Of a stretch of DNA of 64,000 bases, positions 27,803 through 36,228 are shown piece after piece (the stretch's first letter is position 1; each line of letters starts with the position of its first letter). The notes beneath the pieces were generated by a model, which made no database searches, was not told the origin of the DNA, and worked only from the letters and a program-made list of their open reading frames with translations. This DNA is from Kalymmatonema gypsitolerans NIES-4073 (GTDB taxonomy: Bacteria > Cyanobacteriota > Cyanobacteriia > Cyanobacteriales > Nostocaceae). The position numbers and the translations under genes were made by a program. The stretch lies in contig NZ_AP018264.1 in NCBI RefSeq assembly GCF_002368435.1, positions 62,001 through 126,000 of the forward strand, in the 5' to 3' direction.

Positions 27803-28711
27803 TTAAGCAGCTATATCTTCAGATGGTAAATTTGTATCTTGGTTTTTAGCTTTTTCTTTTTCTTCGTTTTCTTTAAGCTCTTTAGATTTTTCCACAACTG
27901 CTGGGTAGTAACAGTCATCTGGTTGTATATCAAAACCCAATAAATTAAATGCTGGCTTAATTTGCGCTTCAAACTCAGCAAGCCAAGATTTAATTCTTGA
28001 CTTAATTACAATATTTGTTTCTTTATGAGTCTGACCTTCATTAAAGGTTAAAGCATGGCGGTCAAGAAAGTCATAAGACTTGTAGAATAAATCTGGCATT
28101 ACAAGTTCTATTAGACCTTCTGCAAGCATATTCTGACGTAGGGAAGAGTCATTATATCGCTCAAACTTTTCTTCTTCACCATGAAACAGATTTTTGACAA
28201 CAGTATAATCTACTTGGTCTTTACAAAGTTCACGAAGTTTTTCTAAAACATTGATAGAGTCAAGAACTCTACTAATCACTGAAACCATTGTCACTCGACA
28301 ATTAATTTCAGTTTTCAGAACTTCAAAAAATGCAAGCTCTTTGACATAACTTTCAAAGAAACCTCCAGATTGTGCAGGTAAGTCTAATAATGTGATAGGA
28401 CAATCACTCTCATCTAGATTAATTAATAAATCGTCAGCACCACCTCTATGAAAGATATCAATATAACGTATTATAGGGCGGTAATCTTTTTGAAAATATC
28501 TTTCTATCTGAGGATTCCTTAAGTCAGCTTCATAAGCAACACAGGGTAAATTTTTATTAATGTAAAGTTGAAATATTGCTCGTGCAAAGGTACTTTTACC
28601 CACGCCACCTTTATCACCTGTTATAATTATCAGTCGCTTTTGAGGTTTACCATTAGTATTGGAGGAAGTATTATTTGACATGGCTGGTTGTTCTTTATTT
28701 TTTCGGGTCAT
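27803..28711 (-). CDS. ParA/MinD-family ATPase
   Basis: A 302-residue SIMIBI-class ATPase. Walker A with the signature lysine is present (G-D-K-G-G-V-G-K-S-T-F-A-R), followed by Y-E-A-D-L-R-N-P-Q and a Walker A' / switch II strand I-T-L-L-D-L-P-A-Q-S-G-G. Met 11 is an alternative start. It leads a three-gene leftward run: this ATPase, a paralogue 22 bp on, and a membrane protein. Members of this group position plasmids, chromosomes or transfer complexes. It could serve as ParA for the ParB at 33195-34379, but the two are separated by 4.5 kb, so that pairing is inference. Confidence 0.85.
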   Translation of the reverse strand: MTRKNKEQPAMSNNTSSNTNGKPQKRLIIITGDKGGVGKSTFARAIFQLYINKNLPCVAYEADLRNPQIERYFQKDYRPIIRYIDIFHRGGADDLLINLDESDCPITLLDLPAQSGGFFESYVKELAFFEVLKTEINCRVTMVSVISRVLDSINVLEKLRELCKDQVDYTVVKNLFHGEEEKFERYNDSSLRQNMLAEGLIELVMPDLFYKSYDFLDRHALTFNEGQTHKETNIVIKSRIKSWLAEFEAQIKPAFNLLGFDIQPDDCYYPAVVEKSKELKENEEKEKAKNQDTNLPSEDIAA

Positions 28712-29020
28712 ATATTATTTACAAAGTGATTAAACTTTGTTGTATTAGATTAATGTCAATCTAAATTTTTAAATTTGTAAACACAAAGTCAATAAATTAA
28801 TAAAATAAAGAAATTGGCAACTATATTGCTCAATAAAATTTTCCTAATTTATTTTGAATAAACTACTTTGAGTATGCAACCTCTCGCTCAAAAAGCCAAG
28901 CAACAAAATTCCACATTAAAACAACATTTGTTGATATGTAAATTAGTCATAAATTTTATGTCGTTTAAAGTAACTTGACTTTCAAAAAAGGCATTATGAT
29001 ATTTTGATCGGAAATAATCT
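28712..29020. other. Divergent AT-rich intergenic region
   Basis: 309 bp between the ParA-like operon and the Rpn-type gene. AT-rich with promoter-like words on both strands; no repeat, hairpin with T run or gene was seen. Confidence 0.4.
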
Positions 29021-29962
29021 ATGAGTGAAGTACGAGCTGATTATGATGGTGCTTGGAAGGAAGGTGTAGAACAATATTTTGAAGCGTTTCTTGCATTTTT
29101 CTTTCCAGAGATTCAAGCAGAAATTGATTGGGAGAGAGGCTATGAATTCCTTGAGAAAGAACTTCAGCAGTTGGTGAGAGAATCTGAAATTGGTAAACAA
29201 TTCGTCGATAAGCTAATCAAAGTTTGGCTAAAAGATGGAAAGGAAACTTGGTTGCTGATTCATCTCGAAATCCAAAGCCAAGTAGATACCAACTTCCCTA
29301 ACCGGATGTTTTCTTACCACTACAGAATCTTTGACCGTTATAACCAAGAAGTTGTTAGCTTGGCAATTCTGGGGGATAATCAAGCCAACTGGCGACCACA
29401 AGAGTATAGTTATGGTCGTTGGGGATGTCGCCTTAGTCTTCAATTTCCCATTGTCAAGCTACTGGACTATGAATCTCGTTGGTTAGAATTGCAACAAAGT
29501 GATAGTCCTTTTGCCGTTCTGGTGATGGCGCACCTGCGGACACAAGCGACAACTCAAGATTTAGCAGGCCGATTGCAGTGGAAGTTGAGCTTAATTAAAC
29601 GAATGTATGAGTTAGGCTATAGTAGAGATAAAATCCAGCAAATCTTCCGGTTGCTAGATAGATTAATGACTCTACCACCGGAGTTAGATTTAAATTTCAA
29701 AGCAGAATTGGAGCGTTTTGAGGCTGAACAAGAAATGACATACATGACAAGCATAGAACGCATAGGTATAGCAGAAGCTACCCAGAAATATATTGCTCAA
29801 ATCCTAACAATTCGATTTAAAGATGTTTCTACTGAATTAGTAGAAAAATTAAATGAATTATATGATATTGAGTTATTGAATCAATTGTTAGAAAAAGCAG
29901 TAACTACAGGTTCAATATCTGAGTTTGAGCAACAATTAAGTCAAGAAAATACAGATACATAG
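29021..29962 (+). CDS. Rpn-family PD-(D/E)XK nuclease with DUF4351-like tail
   Basis: A 313-residue protein of the Rpn/YhgA-like transposase-associated nuclease type common in cyanobacteria. The N-terminal part has D-Y-D-G-A-W-K-E, then F-F-P-E-I, and the nuclease core strand W-L-L-I-H-L-E-I-Q-S-Q-V-D near residue 85, with the E-x-Q pair expected in the PD-(D/E)XK fold of this family. The tail from about residue 255 (Q-I-L-T-I-R-F-K-D-V-S, then L-L-N-Q-L-L-E-K-A-V-T-T-G-S-I) matches DUF4351. Rpn proteins promote RecA-independent recombination in E. coli. The gene is monocistronic and multicopy relatives exist across cyanobacterial genomes, so it may be a mobile accessory gene. Confidence 0.85.
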   Translation: MSEVRADYDGAWKEGVEQYFEAFLAFFFPEIQAEIDWERGYEFLEKELQQLVRESEIGKQFVDKLIKVWLKDGKETWLLIHLEIQSQVDTNFPNRMFSYHYRIFDRYNQEVVSLAILGDNQANWRPQEYSYGRWGCRLSLQFPIVKLLDYESRWLELQQSDSPFAVLVMAHLRTQATTQDLAGRLQWKLSLIKRMYELGYSRDKIQQIFRLLDRLMTLPPELDLNFKAELERFEAEQEMTYMTSIERIGIAEATQKYIAQILTIRFKDVSTELVEKLNELYDIELLNQLLEKAVTTGSISEFEQQLSQENTDT

Positions 29963-30030
29963 TGTTAAAGTTGCACGGAACGGTGACCGTATAGTCATAA
30001 ATTCTAACTACCAACTAACTTTGTTTGCTT

Positions 30031-30312
30031 TCAAATACAAATTAATTCCCCAATCAAATCTGCTGCCCGCTTTCCATATTTTTGTTGAATAGCGTCCCTG
30101 TACGGCAAGCAATCTTCACTTAAAAAGTCACGAATAAATAGAGAAAAATTAAATCCTCTTTTCGAGTCCACGTATTCTGCTAATTCAATATGAAACAGTA
30201 ATTTAAATTCATCATCTCTTTTTTTGAGTGCTGAATATTTAGTTAAATTGTTGGCTTGGAAGATTGGTTCAATTGCTTGATTAAACAGTTTTTCCATTAA
30301 GATATCTTTCAT
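30031..30312 (-). CDS. Small hypothetical protein
   Basis: A 93-residue soluble protein from the ATG at 30312, which follows AGAAGGAGAT closely; a GTG at 30348 and another Met four codons further in are alternatives. It contains Q-A-I-E-P-I-F-Q-A-N-N-L-T-K-Y and K-L-L-F-H-I-E-L-A-E-Y-V, with no known motif or membrane segment. It is convergent with the Rpn gene and lies 122 bp downstream of the primase-like gene. I do not recognise it. Confidence 0.55.
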   Translation of the reverse strand: MKDILMEKLFNQAIEPIFQANNLTKYSALKKRDDEFKLLFHIELAEYVDSKRGFNFSLFIRDFLSEDCLPYRDAIQQKYGKRAADLIGELICI

Positions 30313-30434
30313 ATCTCCTTCTATATTTTTGTACCAAATTTTACTCACAAGTATAATTACTTCTGTAAAGCTGAATCACCTCTTTTTGTGCAGTTAAAAT
30401 CTAAAATAACAAACATCTTACCGCCTGATGTCCC

Positions 30435-32636
30435 TCATCTTTCCCAAAATTTTTCGCTCTCCAACTCCAAGGAAAACGGTAGACACCCAGGATTGGCAGT
30501 CGCCCACTCCTTAGCTTCTGCAATTAGAGTTTCGTTACCGGAATCGAGGTAGAATTGCATTTTGGCACGTTGCTCTAAGCGATCGCGTTCCTGAGTGCTG
30601 AGAATATGTCCCGTGATTACACAGTATTGGCGCACCTTAGCCTTAGCTTGGGTTAAAGCCATTAGCCGTAGTTTTGTCACTCGCTTGAGTTCCTCGATGC
30701 GGTAGGAATCATCAGCAGTCTCGTCACCAACAGATGCACCGTGCAAGCCATTGTTGGGGTTTTGGAGTGGTTGTTCTAGTGAAGCCGCAGCAGGTATCGA
30801 AACTACACCCAGCCCGTTATCCTCCATGTTAGATAAGTTTTGATTATCAACTTTTGACGACGTGCCGGAGCTACACAGGTATATAAAATCCTGATGAGAA
30901 CTGAATTCATTTGATTGTAAAATGTTTGTATGAACCGAATTCTCTAATTGATTGGTAGTTTTATTTGAATTAATTTCAGCAGTATTAGAAGAATTTATGA
31001 ATTCAAGATTTTCCGCAGGCTGGATGACAGCTAAGTCTGACTGAGAAACATCAAGTTGTTCAACAAACCCTGCTGACTCCAGCCCTTGGGGGGCTGTAGC
31101 AGCAGGAGGTAAACACTTACAAAAAACCTTCATATAGAAAGAATGAACGTAATTACTTATTCCACAAGGATTTTGAGTATCGTGTTTTACAAATGAGCTT
31201 TGAAATTCGTAAAATTGCCCGTTCTCGCTTGATTGATAAGGGTTTAAGCTATTTTCTGCCCAAGGGTCTAAAATGTAGCGTGTGGGATGCCACAAATGTA
31301 AGTGCTTTTGTAGTGTCTCTTGAGAGATAGTTTTGTTAAAGCGGTGTTTATACTCAGCACGTATAGCTTTTGCCCGTTCAGTAGCCCCTGCTGGTAATCC
31401 ACTATCCCACTCTATTGCTGTTACTACTATCTGGATGCGTCGTTGGGCTTGTTGACTACGTTCCCAGTTCTGTTGGTGGCGACGGTCAAATGGAATTACG
31501 TTATCTTTAGGTTGATCAATGCTACTAACACCTGCTATGGCTTCTGCAAATGTGTTGGCGAATGTACCCAACAGCCGTTCGGGATAACTAACGTAGGCAC
31601 TGTACCATTTGTTACGAATTGTGCATTCTACCCAATGCCGTACTCTAGCTTCGATTTCATGTTGGTGTCGGCAATATTGCTTATAACCAGGGGCGTTAAT
31701 TGCGGTGGAGAGGCAAAATTCGACTAATTTATCGCCTCTTAAGTCTAGAAAGACGATTCCGTAGCCTGCAAAGATTTGTAGGAGGGTGTTTGTTTGTCCT
31801 TGTCCCGTCCAACCGATCGCAATTATTTCTTCCCAGTTGGCACGCCACTGTGCAGCATCAGCAGACTCTTGCTTACGATATCTCTCCTGTGCAATTTGTT
31901 TTTTGGCTTTGTTCGCTACCCGTTTTAATTTGGTTAAATCTTGCCGACTGGCCGCGCGATCGCAATAGTCGAGAAAAATGGAAACTGAGTCGCTAATAGC
32001 TTGTAAGTCATCATCAAGTAAAAATGACCCACTACCCGGTTGCATGGGACAACGGATGGCTTTGTAGTTGGTTATTTGTTTGGCACTATATGGTTTAGTG
32101 TTTGGGAAGATTTCTAGGTGTCCTTGGCGCAGGATAAAGCCTGCATTTCTCAAAGTAATTTCTAAGGCGCAAGCTACGGCAAAGGTAGGCAGGGGAGATG
32201 CAAAGTTTAAAATTAAGTGATAACCACCACTAAAGCTGGACTGGAGAATAACGATATCGACTATGCCGATTTCCTCTAATGCGGCTTTGATGCGATTTAT
32301 AGATTCAATGTTATGGTAGTCACCAAAAAAGTCCAAATCGATTGTGGCGTAACGGGTTGTGTTGTCAAAGCGTAGACCTACTAATTTTGACTTATCTTGG
32401 TGCAGCTTCCACAGTTGGGAAGGTTGCAGGTAATAATCGATAGTGCGCCATGCTGGTTTTGCACCTTCTACTAAAGAAGGGGCAACTATCGCCCCAAATG
32501 GATGCCAAAAACGCTCTACGTAGCGTTTACCCAAAGATTCTGCGGGTAGGTGGGGTTTGATTTTCTTTTTTGCAGGCTGTGAAAGACTTAATTGGGGCCT
32601 GTTATCAACATCTGCCCCGAAATCTTCTTGGAACAT
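30435..32636 (-). CDS. Primase-like (AEP-type) plasmid replication protein
   Basis: A 733-residue protein. Its N-terminal 250 residues have the archaeo-eukaryotic primase pattern: D100-L-D102 in T-I-D-L-D-F-F-G-D, then S-S-F-S-G-G-Y-H with His140, and a later A-I-R-C-P-M-Q-P-G-S-G segment. The middle (residues 270-470) is basic and helical, with H-x(6)-E-A-R-V-R-H-W-V and a possible DNA-binding region. The C-terminal 250 residues are low-complexity, then helical. No helicase P-loop is present, unlike cyanobacterial primase-helicase fusions. Three 16-bp iterons lie 155-200 bp upstream of the start. It is the best candidate for the replication initiator of this replicon, which is an inference from primase motifs plus iterons. 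Confidence 0.78.
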   Translation of the reverse strand: MFQEDFGADVDNRPQLSLSQPAKKKIKPHLPAESLGKRYVERFWHPFGAIVAPSLVEGAKPAWRTIDYYLQPSQLWKLHQDKSKLVGLRFDNTTRYATIDLDFFGDYHNIESINRIKAALEEIGIVDIVILQSSFSGGYHLILNFASPLPTFAVACALEITLRNAGFILRQGHLEIFPNTKPYSAKQITNYKAIRCPMQPGSGSFLLDDDLQAISDSVSIFLDYCDRAASRQDLTKLKRVANKAKKQIAQERYRKQESADAAQWRANWEEIIAIGWTGQGQTNTLLQIFAGYGIVFLDLRGDKLVEFCLSTAINAPGYKQYCRHQHEIEARVRHWVECTIRNKWYSAYVSYPERLLGTFANTFAEAIAGVSSIDQPKDNVIPFDRRHQQNWERSQQAQRRIQIVVTAIEWDSGLPAGATERAKAIRAEYKHRFNKTISQETLQKHLHLWHPTRYILDPWAENSLNPYQSSENGQFYEFQSSFVKHDTQNPCGISNYVHSFYMKVFCKCLPPAATAPQGLESAGFVEQLDVSQSDLAVIQPAENLEFINSSNTAEINSNKTTNQLENSVHTNILQSNEFSSHQDFIYLCSSGTSSKVDNQNLSNMEDNGLGVVSIPAAASLEQPLQNPNNGLHGASVGDETADDSYRIEELKRVTKLRLMALTQAKAKVRQYCVITGHILSTQERDRLEQRAKMQFYLDSGNETLIAEAKEWATANPGCLPFSLELESEKFWER

Positions 32637-32727
32637 GAGTGACTGTCCTGATGGTTTTAGTGCATCAGGTAGCCTCGCTGTTGGTCAAAATGTGTTAGCC
32701 TAAATTTGAAATTTTTGTTTTATTAAG

Positions 32728-32772
32728 AAGCGGTTGGTTATCCGCTTGTTGGAGACGACTGGTAATCGTCTC
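32728..32772. other. Two adjacent hairpins upstream of the replication gene
   Basis: AAGCGG (32728-32733) pairs with CCGCTT (32742-32747) over an 8-nt loop; GAGACGA (32752-32758) pairs with TCGTCTC (32766-32772) over a 7-nt loop. They lie between the iterons and the rep start and could be leader RNA or origin structure. Confidence 0.65.
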
Positions 32773-32790
32773 GTGGTTGAAAGCAAACAG

Positions 32791-32838
32791 AGGCTTATAC
32801 TTGTTTAGGCTTAGACATACATAGGCTTAGGCTAAGAT
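32791..32838 (+). repeat. Three 16-bp iterons
   Basis: AGGCTTATACTTGTTT, AGGCTTAGACATACAT and AGGCTTAGGCTAAGAT follow each other without a gap; AGGCTTA recurs at 32791, 32807 and 32823. The exact 16-bp phase argues for a binding array. Confidence 0.75.
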
Positions 32839-33194
32839 TTAGTCCAACACGCTTCACCAACAACAATGCGGCTACCCAACTTTTTTTTGAGAGCTATTTA
32901 AATACGTCAGTTCTAGCGAAGTTGTGACTAAATCTAGAAAATAGTTTTGGAATAAGAATGCAAAGCTAGTAACACCTAAAAGTGTCACCAAAAACTGGCA
33001 GAGGTTAGTACAATGGGTGAAGATGAAATTACACTCCACCAACGAATTTAAAAACAAAAAACAGTCAAATATATTCATACGAGTTCAGCACCCAAAAAAT
33101 GAACCCGTACTGCAATCAGTATTGAGATGCTAATCTATTAGGTAACGTTAAATTGTGGGATAAATTCTCTGCTAGATTAACTGCTCACAGCTAC

Positions 33195-34379
33195 CTATGC
33201 AGCACGAATATTACCCTTTTTTCTATTTGTAGATACTTCCATTGCTTGCATTTGGTTCTTATAATCCTCCCAAGTTTTTTCAAATACGTCAGACTCGTAC
33301 ATCCGCAATAAAACCTCCTCTTTATCAGTTAAATTTGGTAGTTTTAACAACTCCGCTAAAGATACCTGAACTGGAAAAACATCCCTAAACTTTTCCATTA
33401 AGTGAAGTATTCTTGCTCTCTGTTCCGCAGATGGTTCATCTTGCAACTCCGCATCAATCTGTCGCGGACGTAGATTCACAATTTCTAGGTTCATATTTAC
33501 TAAATTCCTCAATCCAAAGACAACAAATTCATTAGTTATACCTATAACACGCCCCACAATTTCCAACTCTGTCCGCAGTCTTTTCTTAAATTGATATACT
33601 TGACCAACTTGGAAACGCCGAAACGGATTGCGATCGCCATTCCGCATCCAAGCGATACCATCACTTATACTACCTATCTCATCCGCTTCAATCAGGTCTA
33701 TAACCTGGTTACAGATGTCTTGATTGCAAACAAACTTGTAAGCTGCATCAATACTCCGGTTAAATTCCACCTCCAGTGCCACAACTGCCTTAAATTTTTG
33801 CAAATCACGTAATTGAGAAATATATTCAAATACTTTCTTACCCTTGTGATAACTGCCAACACTTATCCTTAGATTCTCCGATACCTCCCGAATCACAGGT
33901 TTACCTTTTTTTAATTGAGAGGTACTCTCATCTATCGAAGTGTTCAAATTTGAATACTTCGATTCATTCAAACGACGAGCGCTTTCCCGTTGTCTTTCTT
34001 TGGCTTGGGGACGAAGCACGCTCTCCCAGTACTGCCCTTCGTGAAATTTCTGGTAATGAGTCTTCCCGCCTTCGCGGTGGAGATTAAAATCAAGCACTAA
34101 TTTCAAATCTTCTTCAGGCGAACTAGACTCGACAAATTCTACTTTCACAGCAGAAATTCCCAACTGGCGGGCTATCTGCAAACGACACTTGCCTGCCAAG
34201 ACGACATTTACACCAGTGCGTGCAGATACCTTCAAAGATTCCAGAATCCCTTTTTCCGAGATACTTTTTTCTAAAGCGGGACGAGTCTCATTTTCACCGT
34301 ATATTTCTATCAGCTTCGGATGAACAACTAACTCCGCAGGAGAAATATATACAATTGCCGGATTATGCACCTCAGACAT
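33195..34379 (-). CDS. parB: ParB-family partition protein
   Basis: A 394-residue ParB/Srx-fold protein. I chose the ATG at 34379, with CCCGGAG 9 nt upstream; the frame runs 33 codons further but without a good site. Residues 8-110 form the ParB N-domain (Y-I-S-P-A-E-L-V-V-H-P, then E-K-S-I-S-E-K-G-I-L-E-S-L-K-V, V-V-L-A-G-K-C-R-L-Q-I-A, F-N-L-H-R-E-G-G-K-T). The HTH follows around 150-190 (V-S-E-N-L-R-I-S-V-G-S-Y-H-K-G-K-K-V). The G-E/C-R box is altered: G-K-C-R-L replaces the usual G-E-R-R. A 26-bp palindrome that recurs at 14206 lies within codons 140-148 of this gene and may be its own binding site. No ParA is adjacent; candidates are at 26974-28711. Confidence 0.88.
   Translation of the reverse strand: MSEVHNPAIVYISPAELVVHPKLIEIYGENETRPALEKSISEKGILESLKVSARTGVNVVLAGKCRLQIARQLGISAVKVEFVESSSPEEDLKLVLDFNLHREGGKTHYQKFHEGQYWESVLRPQAKERQRESARRLNESKYSNLNTSIDESTSQLKKGKPVIREVSENLRISVGSYHKGKKVFEYISQLRDLQKFKAVVALEVEFNRSIDAAYKFVCNQDICNQVIDLIEADEIGSISDGIAWMRNGDRNPFRRFQVGQVYQFKKRLRTELEIVGRVIGITNEFVVFGLRNLVNMNLEIVNLRPRQIDAELQDEPSAEQRARILHLMEKFRDVFPVQVSLAELLKLPNLTDKEEVLLRMYESDVFEKTWEDYKNQMQAMEVSTNRKKGNIRAA
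33936..33961. repeat. 26-bp near-palindrome inside parB (candidate parS/operator)
   Basis: Identical over all 26 bases to the intergenic copy at 14206-14231, although here it encodes residues 140-148 of ParB. Left half CGAAGTGTTCAAA; right half TTTGAATACTTCG. Confidence 0.85.
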
Positions 34380-34899
34380 ATTGATACTCCGGGTCACAAA
34401 TTGCCTAAAAAAGATAAGTTCAATTTTGAAAAGCTTAAGCAGAAAGTAGAAAAACTCAAGCAGCAGGACTGATGGCACTTTCTCCAGTGGATGAAAGTGC
34501 TATTATTAGAAAATAATTAATTTTTGTAAATAATGAACAATTAATTATCAAACAATCTCCCGAAGAGAATTTTCGCAGTAGAAAACTATTATTATTAACC
34601 CATTTAAAACCAATTTCATTGAAGAGATATTTTTTGGTGTTATTTTTGGGAAAAATACATCTACCGAAAGAAAGATTTGTAAAACTGGCTAAACTCATGA
34701 TATGATGTCTCTAGTTAATTAAATTGACAAAACAATGTTCCGCCTTGTTTTACTAACAAGTGGGCTTGTTTTCTCCTCAAAGCCCTGGTGCAAACAGGGC
34801 TTTGGGTGGGTTTTTAGAAAAAATGAACGCTACAAAAAGAGTATATCAGGCTTCATTCCATTTGGCAAAATTGTACAGTAAAGAGGGGTAAATTTTTAG
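34380..34899. other. Intergenic region upstream of parB with a strong hairpin
   Basis: 520 bp. The parB promoter should lie here. The part near 34500-34700 is AT-rich with no supportable gene; a short open frame on the minus strand has no ribosome site. A perfect hairpin lies at 34779-34803 (separate entry), and CTTGTT/AACAAG pair at 34744-34760. Confidence 0.5.
34779..34803 (+). terminator. Perfect 9-bp hairpin, terminator-like
   Basis: AAAGCCCTG (34779-34787) and CAGGGCTTT (34795-34803), 7-nt loop, followed by GGGTGGGTTTTT. The stem is terminator-like but the T run is displaced by seven bases, so attenuator or leader structure is also possible. Confidence 0.6.
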
Positions 34900-35352
34900 A
34901 TGCCTCATCTTCAGATATTAAATTCTCTTGAAAAACAAGCACTAGAACACATAGCGGCAACGAGCAGCGATGAAGTTAGCAAAAGAGCGAAAATTCTGCT
35001 AGGGCTAAACGAAGGCAAAAAATATGTAGCTTTAGCCCAAGAGATTGGTGTAACCGAAAACTCAATAGCAAAGTGGAAGAAAAGATGGACATCAAGTACC
35101 ATCTTGTCAGAAACCCAGGAGTCAGCGATCGCAAAAGCTAATGAAGTATTGGGTGTCAACGTAGGCAGACCTAAGAAGTGCAAAAGTACAGAGGCAAGCA
35201 AAATTGTCGAAATTAGCGAATGGAGCAAGAACCGAAAACCTAGTCGTTCCAAGCACCACTACCATATGCAGGTAGCAGAAGAAGCCGCTAGGAGAGGTTT
35301 ACCAACACTATCGCCAAGAAGTATAGGACGCATTTTAGAAGCTCAACCTTAA
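34900..35352 (+). pseudogene. IS630-type transposase N-terminal fragment (HTH only)
   Basis: A 150-residue protein with two helix-turn-helix units: A-L-A-Q-E-I-G-V-T-E-N-S-I-A-K-W-K-K-R-W near residues 43-62, and a second at A-R-R-G-L-P-T-L-S-P-R-S-I-G-R-I-L-E near the end. This is the DNA-binding part of an IS630-like transposase; the DDE catalytic domain that should follow is missing, and the next 90 bp have no continuation I can read. No terminal inverted repeats were identified. It is either a decayed insertion-sequence remnant or a stand-alone DNA-binding protein that has been kept. The reading frame is intact, so expression is possible. Confidence 0.7.
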
Positions 35353-35443
35353 TAGAAAGAGTCATCAAGCAAGTATTATCCTAGCCCAAGGGAGTAGTTT
35401 TGCAATCCCAGTTTTTACCGAGGCTTTTCACCAAATTCTAATT

Positions 35444-35950
35444 CTAAGCAAGCATTTCCACACACTCGACCACTTGAGTAGAGGTCACTTGTTGCGCGAT
35501 CAGAAAGTCAACGAGTCCATCGAGTTTTTTACGGTTGTAGACGGTAGAATAGCCTTGAATTCGGCGTTCTTTGCAGAACTGTCGCAGTTTCCGCACACCT
35601 AAATCCAAAAGCTTCTTCCTTTCTTCCTTAACATCTACCAGCACAAGCTGTCTAGCTTCATCCGCAACCCCAGTTTCAGCAACTGGCGGTGCAGTTTCAA
35701 TAATCGAAGATTCTGGTTTAGAAAATTCTTCCCGAACAGAAACAGCGCCAACACCAGTCAAATCCCCATGAGTTTCCAAAACTGGCAACTCTTCAGAAAT
35801 CACCCCAACGCTATTACTAACTTGAAGTGATACTGATTGAGCAGGGACAAATATCACATAGAAGATTGGGAAGACCATCAAAAACAACTCGATTGGAAAC
35901 AAAACATCGTTAACAGATTGCATAAAAGGCGATATTGCAAAAGCAGACAT
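35444..35950 (-). CDS. Membrane protein with C-terminal SAP/Rho-N-like domain
   Basis: A 168-residue protein. One membrane segment near the N-terminus (L-F-P-I-E-L-F-L-M-V-F-P-I-F-Y-V-I-F-V) is followed by a Glu/Ser/Pro-rich linker of about 60 residues and a C-terminal helical domain (K-L-L-D-L-G-V-R-K-L-R-Q-F-C-K-E-R-R-I-Q-G-Y-S, then R-K-K-L-D-G-L-V-D-F-L) that resembles SAP or Rho-N nucleic-acid-binding helices. A membrane-tethered DNA-binding protein would suit plasmid anchoring or transfer. The domain match is by pattern only. A strong hairpin lies 53-78 nt upstream of the start codon, in its probable leader. Confidence 0.65.
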   Translation of the reverse strand: MSAFAISPFMQSVNDVLFPIELFLMVFPIFYVIFVPAQSVSLQVSNSVGVISEELPVLETHGDLTGVGAVSVREEFSKPESSIIETAPPVAETGVADEARQLVLVDVKEERKKLLDLGVRKLRQFCKERRIQGYSTVYNRKKLDGLVDFLIAQQVTSTQVVECVEMLA

Positions 35951-36002
35951 AATGTGGTTCCTCCATGAATTACTGATGGGCGGCGCTTAGCGGCTTACCA
36001 CC

Positions 36003-36028
36003 CAGTAGCGGGGGAAACCCCCGTACTG
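36003..36028. other. Stable GC-rich hairpin in the leader of the 168-residue gene
   Basis: CAGTA-G-CGGGGG pairs with CCCCCG-TACTG around an AAA loop, leaving one bulged G: eleven pairs. It lies upstream of the start at 35950 and downstream of the 421-residue gene on the same strand. No T run follows in the leftward direction, so it is not a plain terminator. Confidence 0.7.
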
Positions 36029-36228
36029 AGTGAAAGCTTTTATACGTATCCCAACCAATAGCAGGAGGAAGGAGGATAAATTGCCTTTTTAAGCAATTAG
36101 ATGAACTAAGTTTTCCAAAATTTGCAGCTGTTAAATTGGAGAAATTACCAGTTCAAGATACAGAAATTGCAAAAATGCGAAATGCGATTTTTCCGGCTTG
36201 TACTCGCAGCTTTGAGAAACTTCCTTAT

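Larger units (their letters stand above)
32637..33194. other. Candidate replication origin region
   Basis: 558 bp without a gene between the primase-like protein and ParB, AT-rich towards the parB end. It contains two consecutive hairpins (32728-32747 and 32752-32772) and three 16-bp iterons (32791-32838). This combination beside a replication gene is typical of an iteron-controlled origin, although function is not shown by sequence alone. A short open frame at 32872-33078 looks like noise. Confidence 0.6.

Noticed and set aside
32911-32939. TTCTAG and CTAGAA pair resembling the 14583 dyad
   Set aside because: Arms are only 6 bp and the spacer is 17 bp instead of 22, so it does not match the conserved spacing.
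34900-35352. Complete insertion sequence
   Set aside because: No DDE catalytic domain, no terminal inverted repeats and no target duplication could be found.
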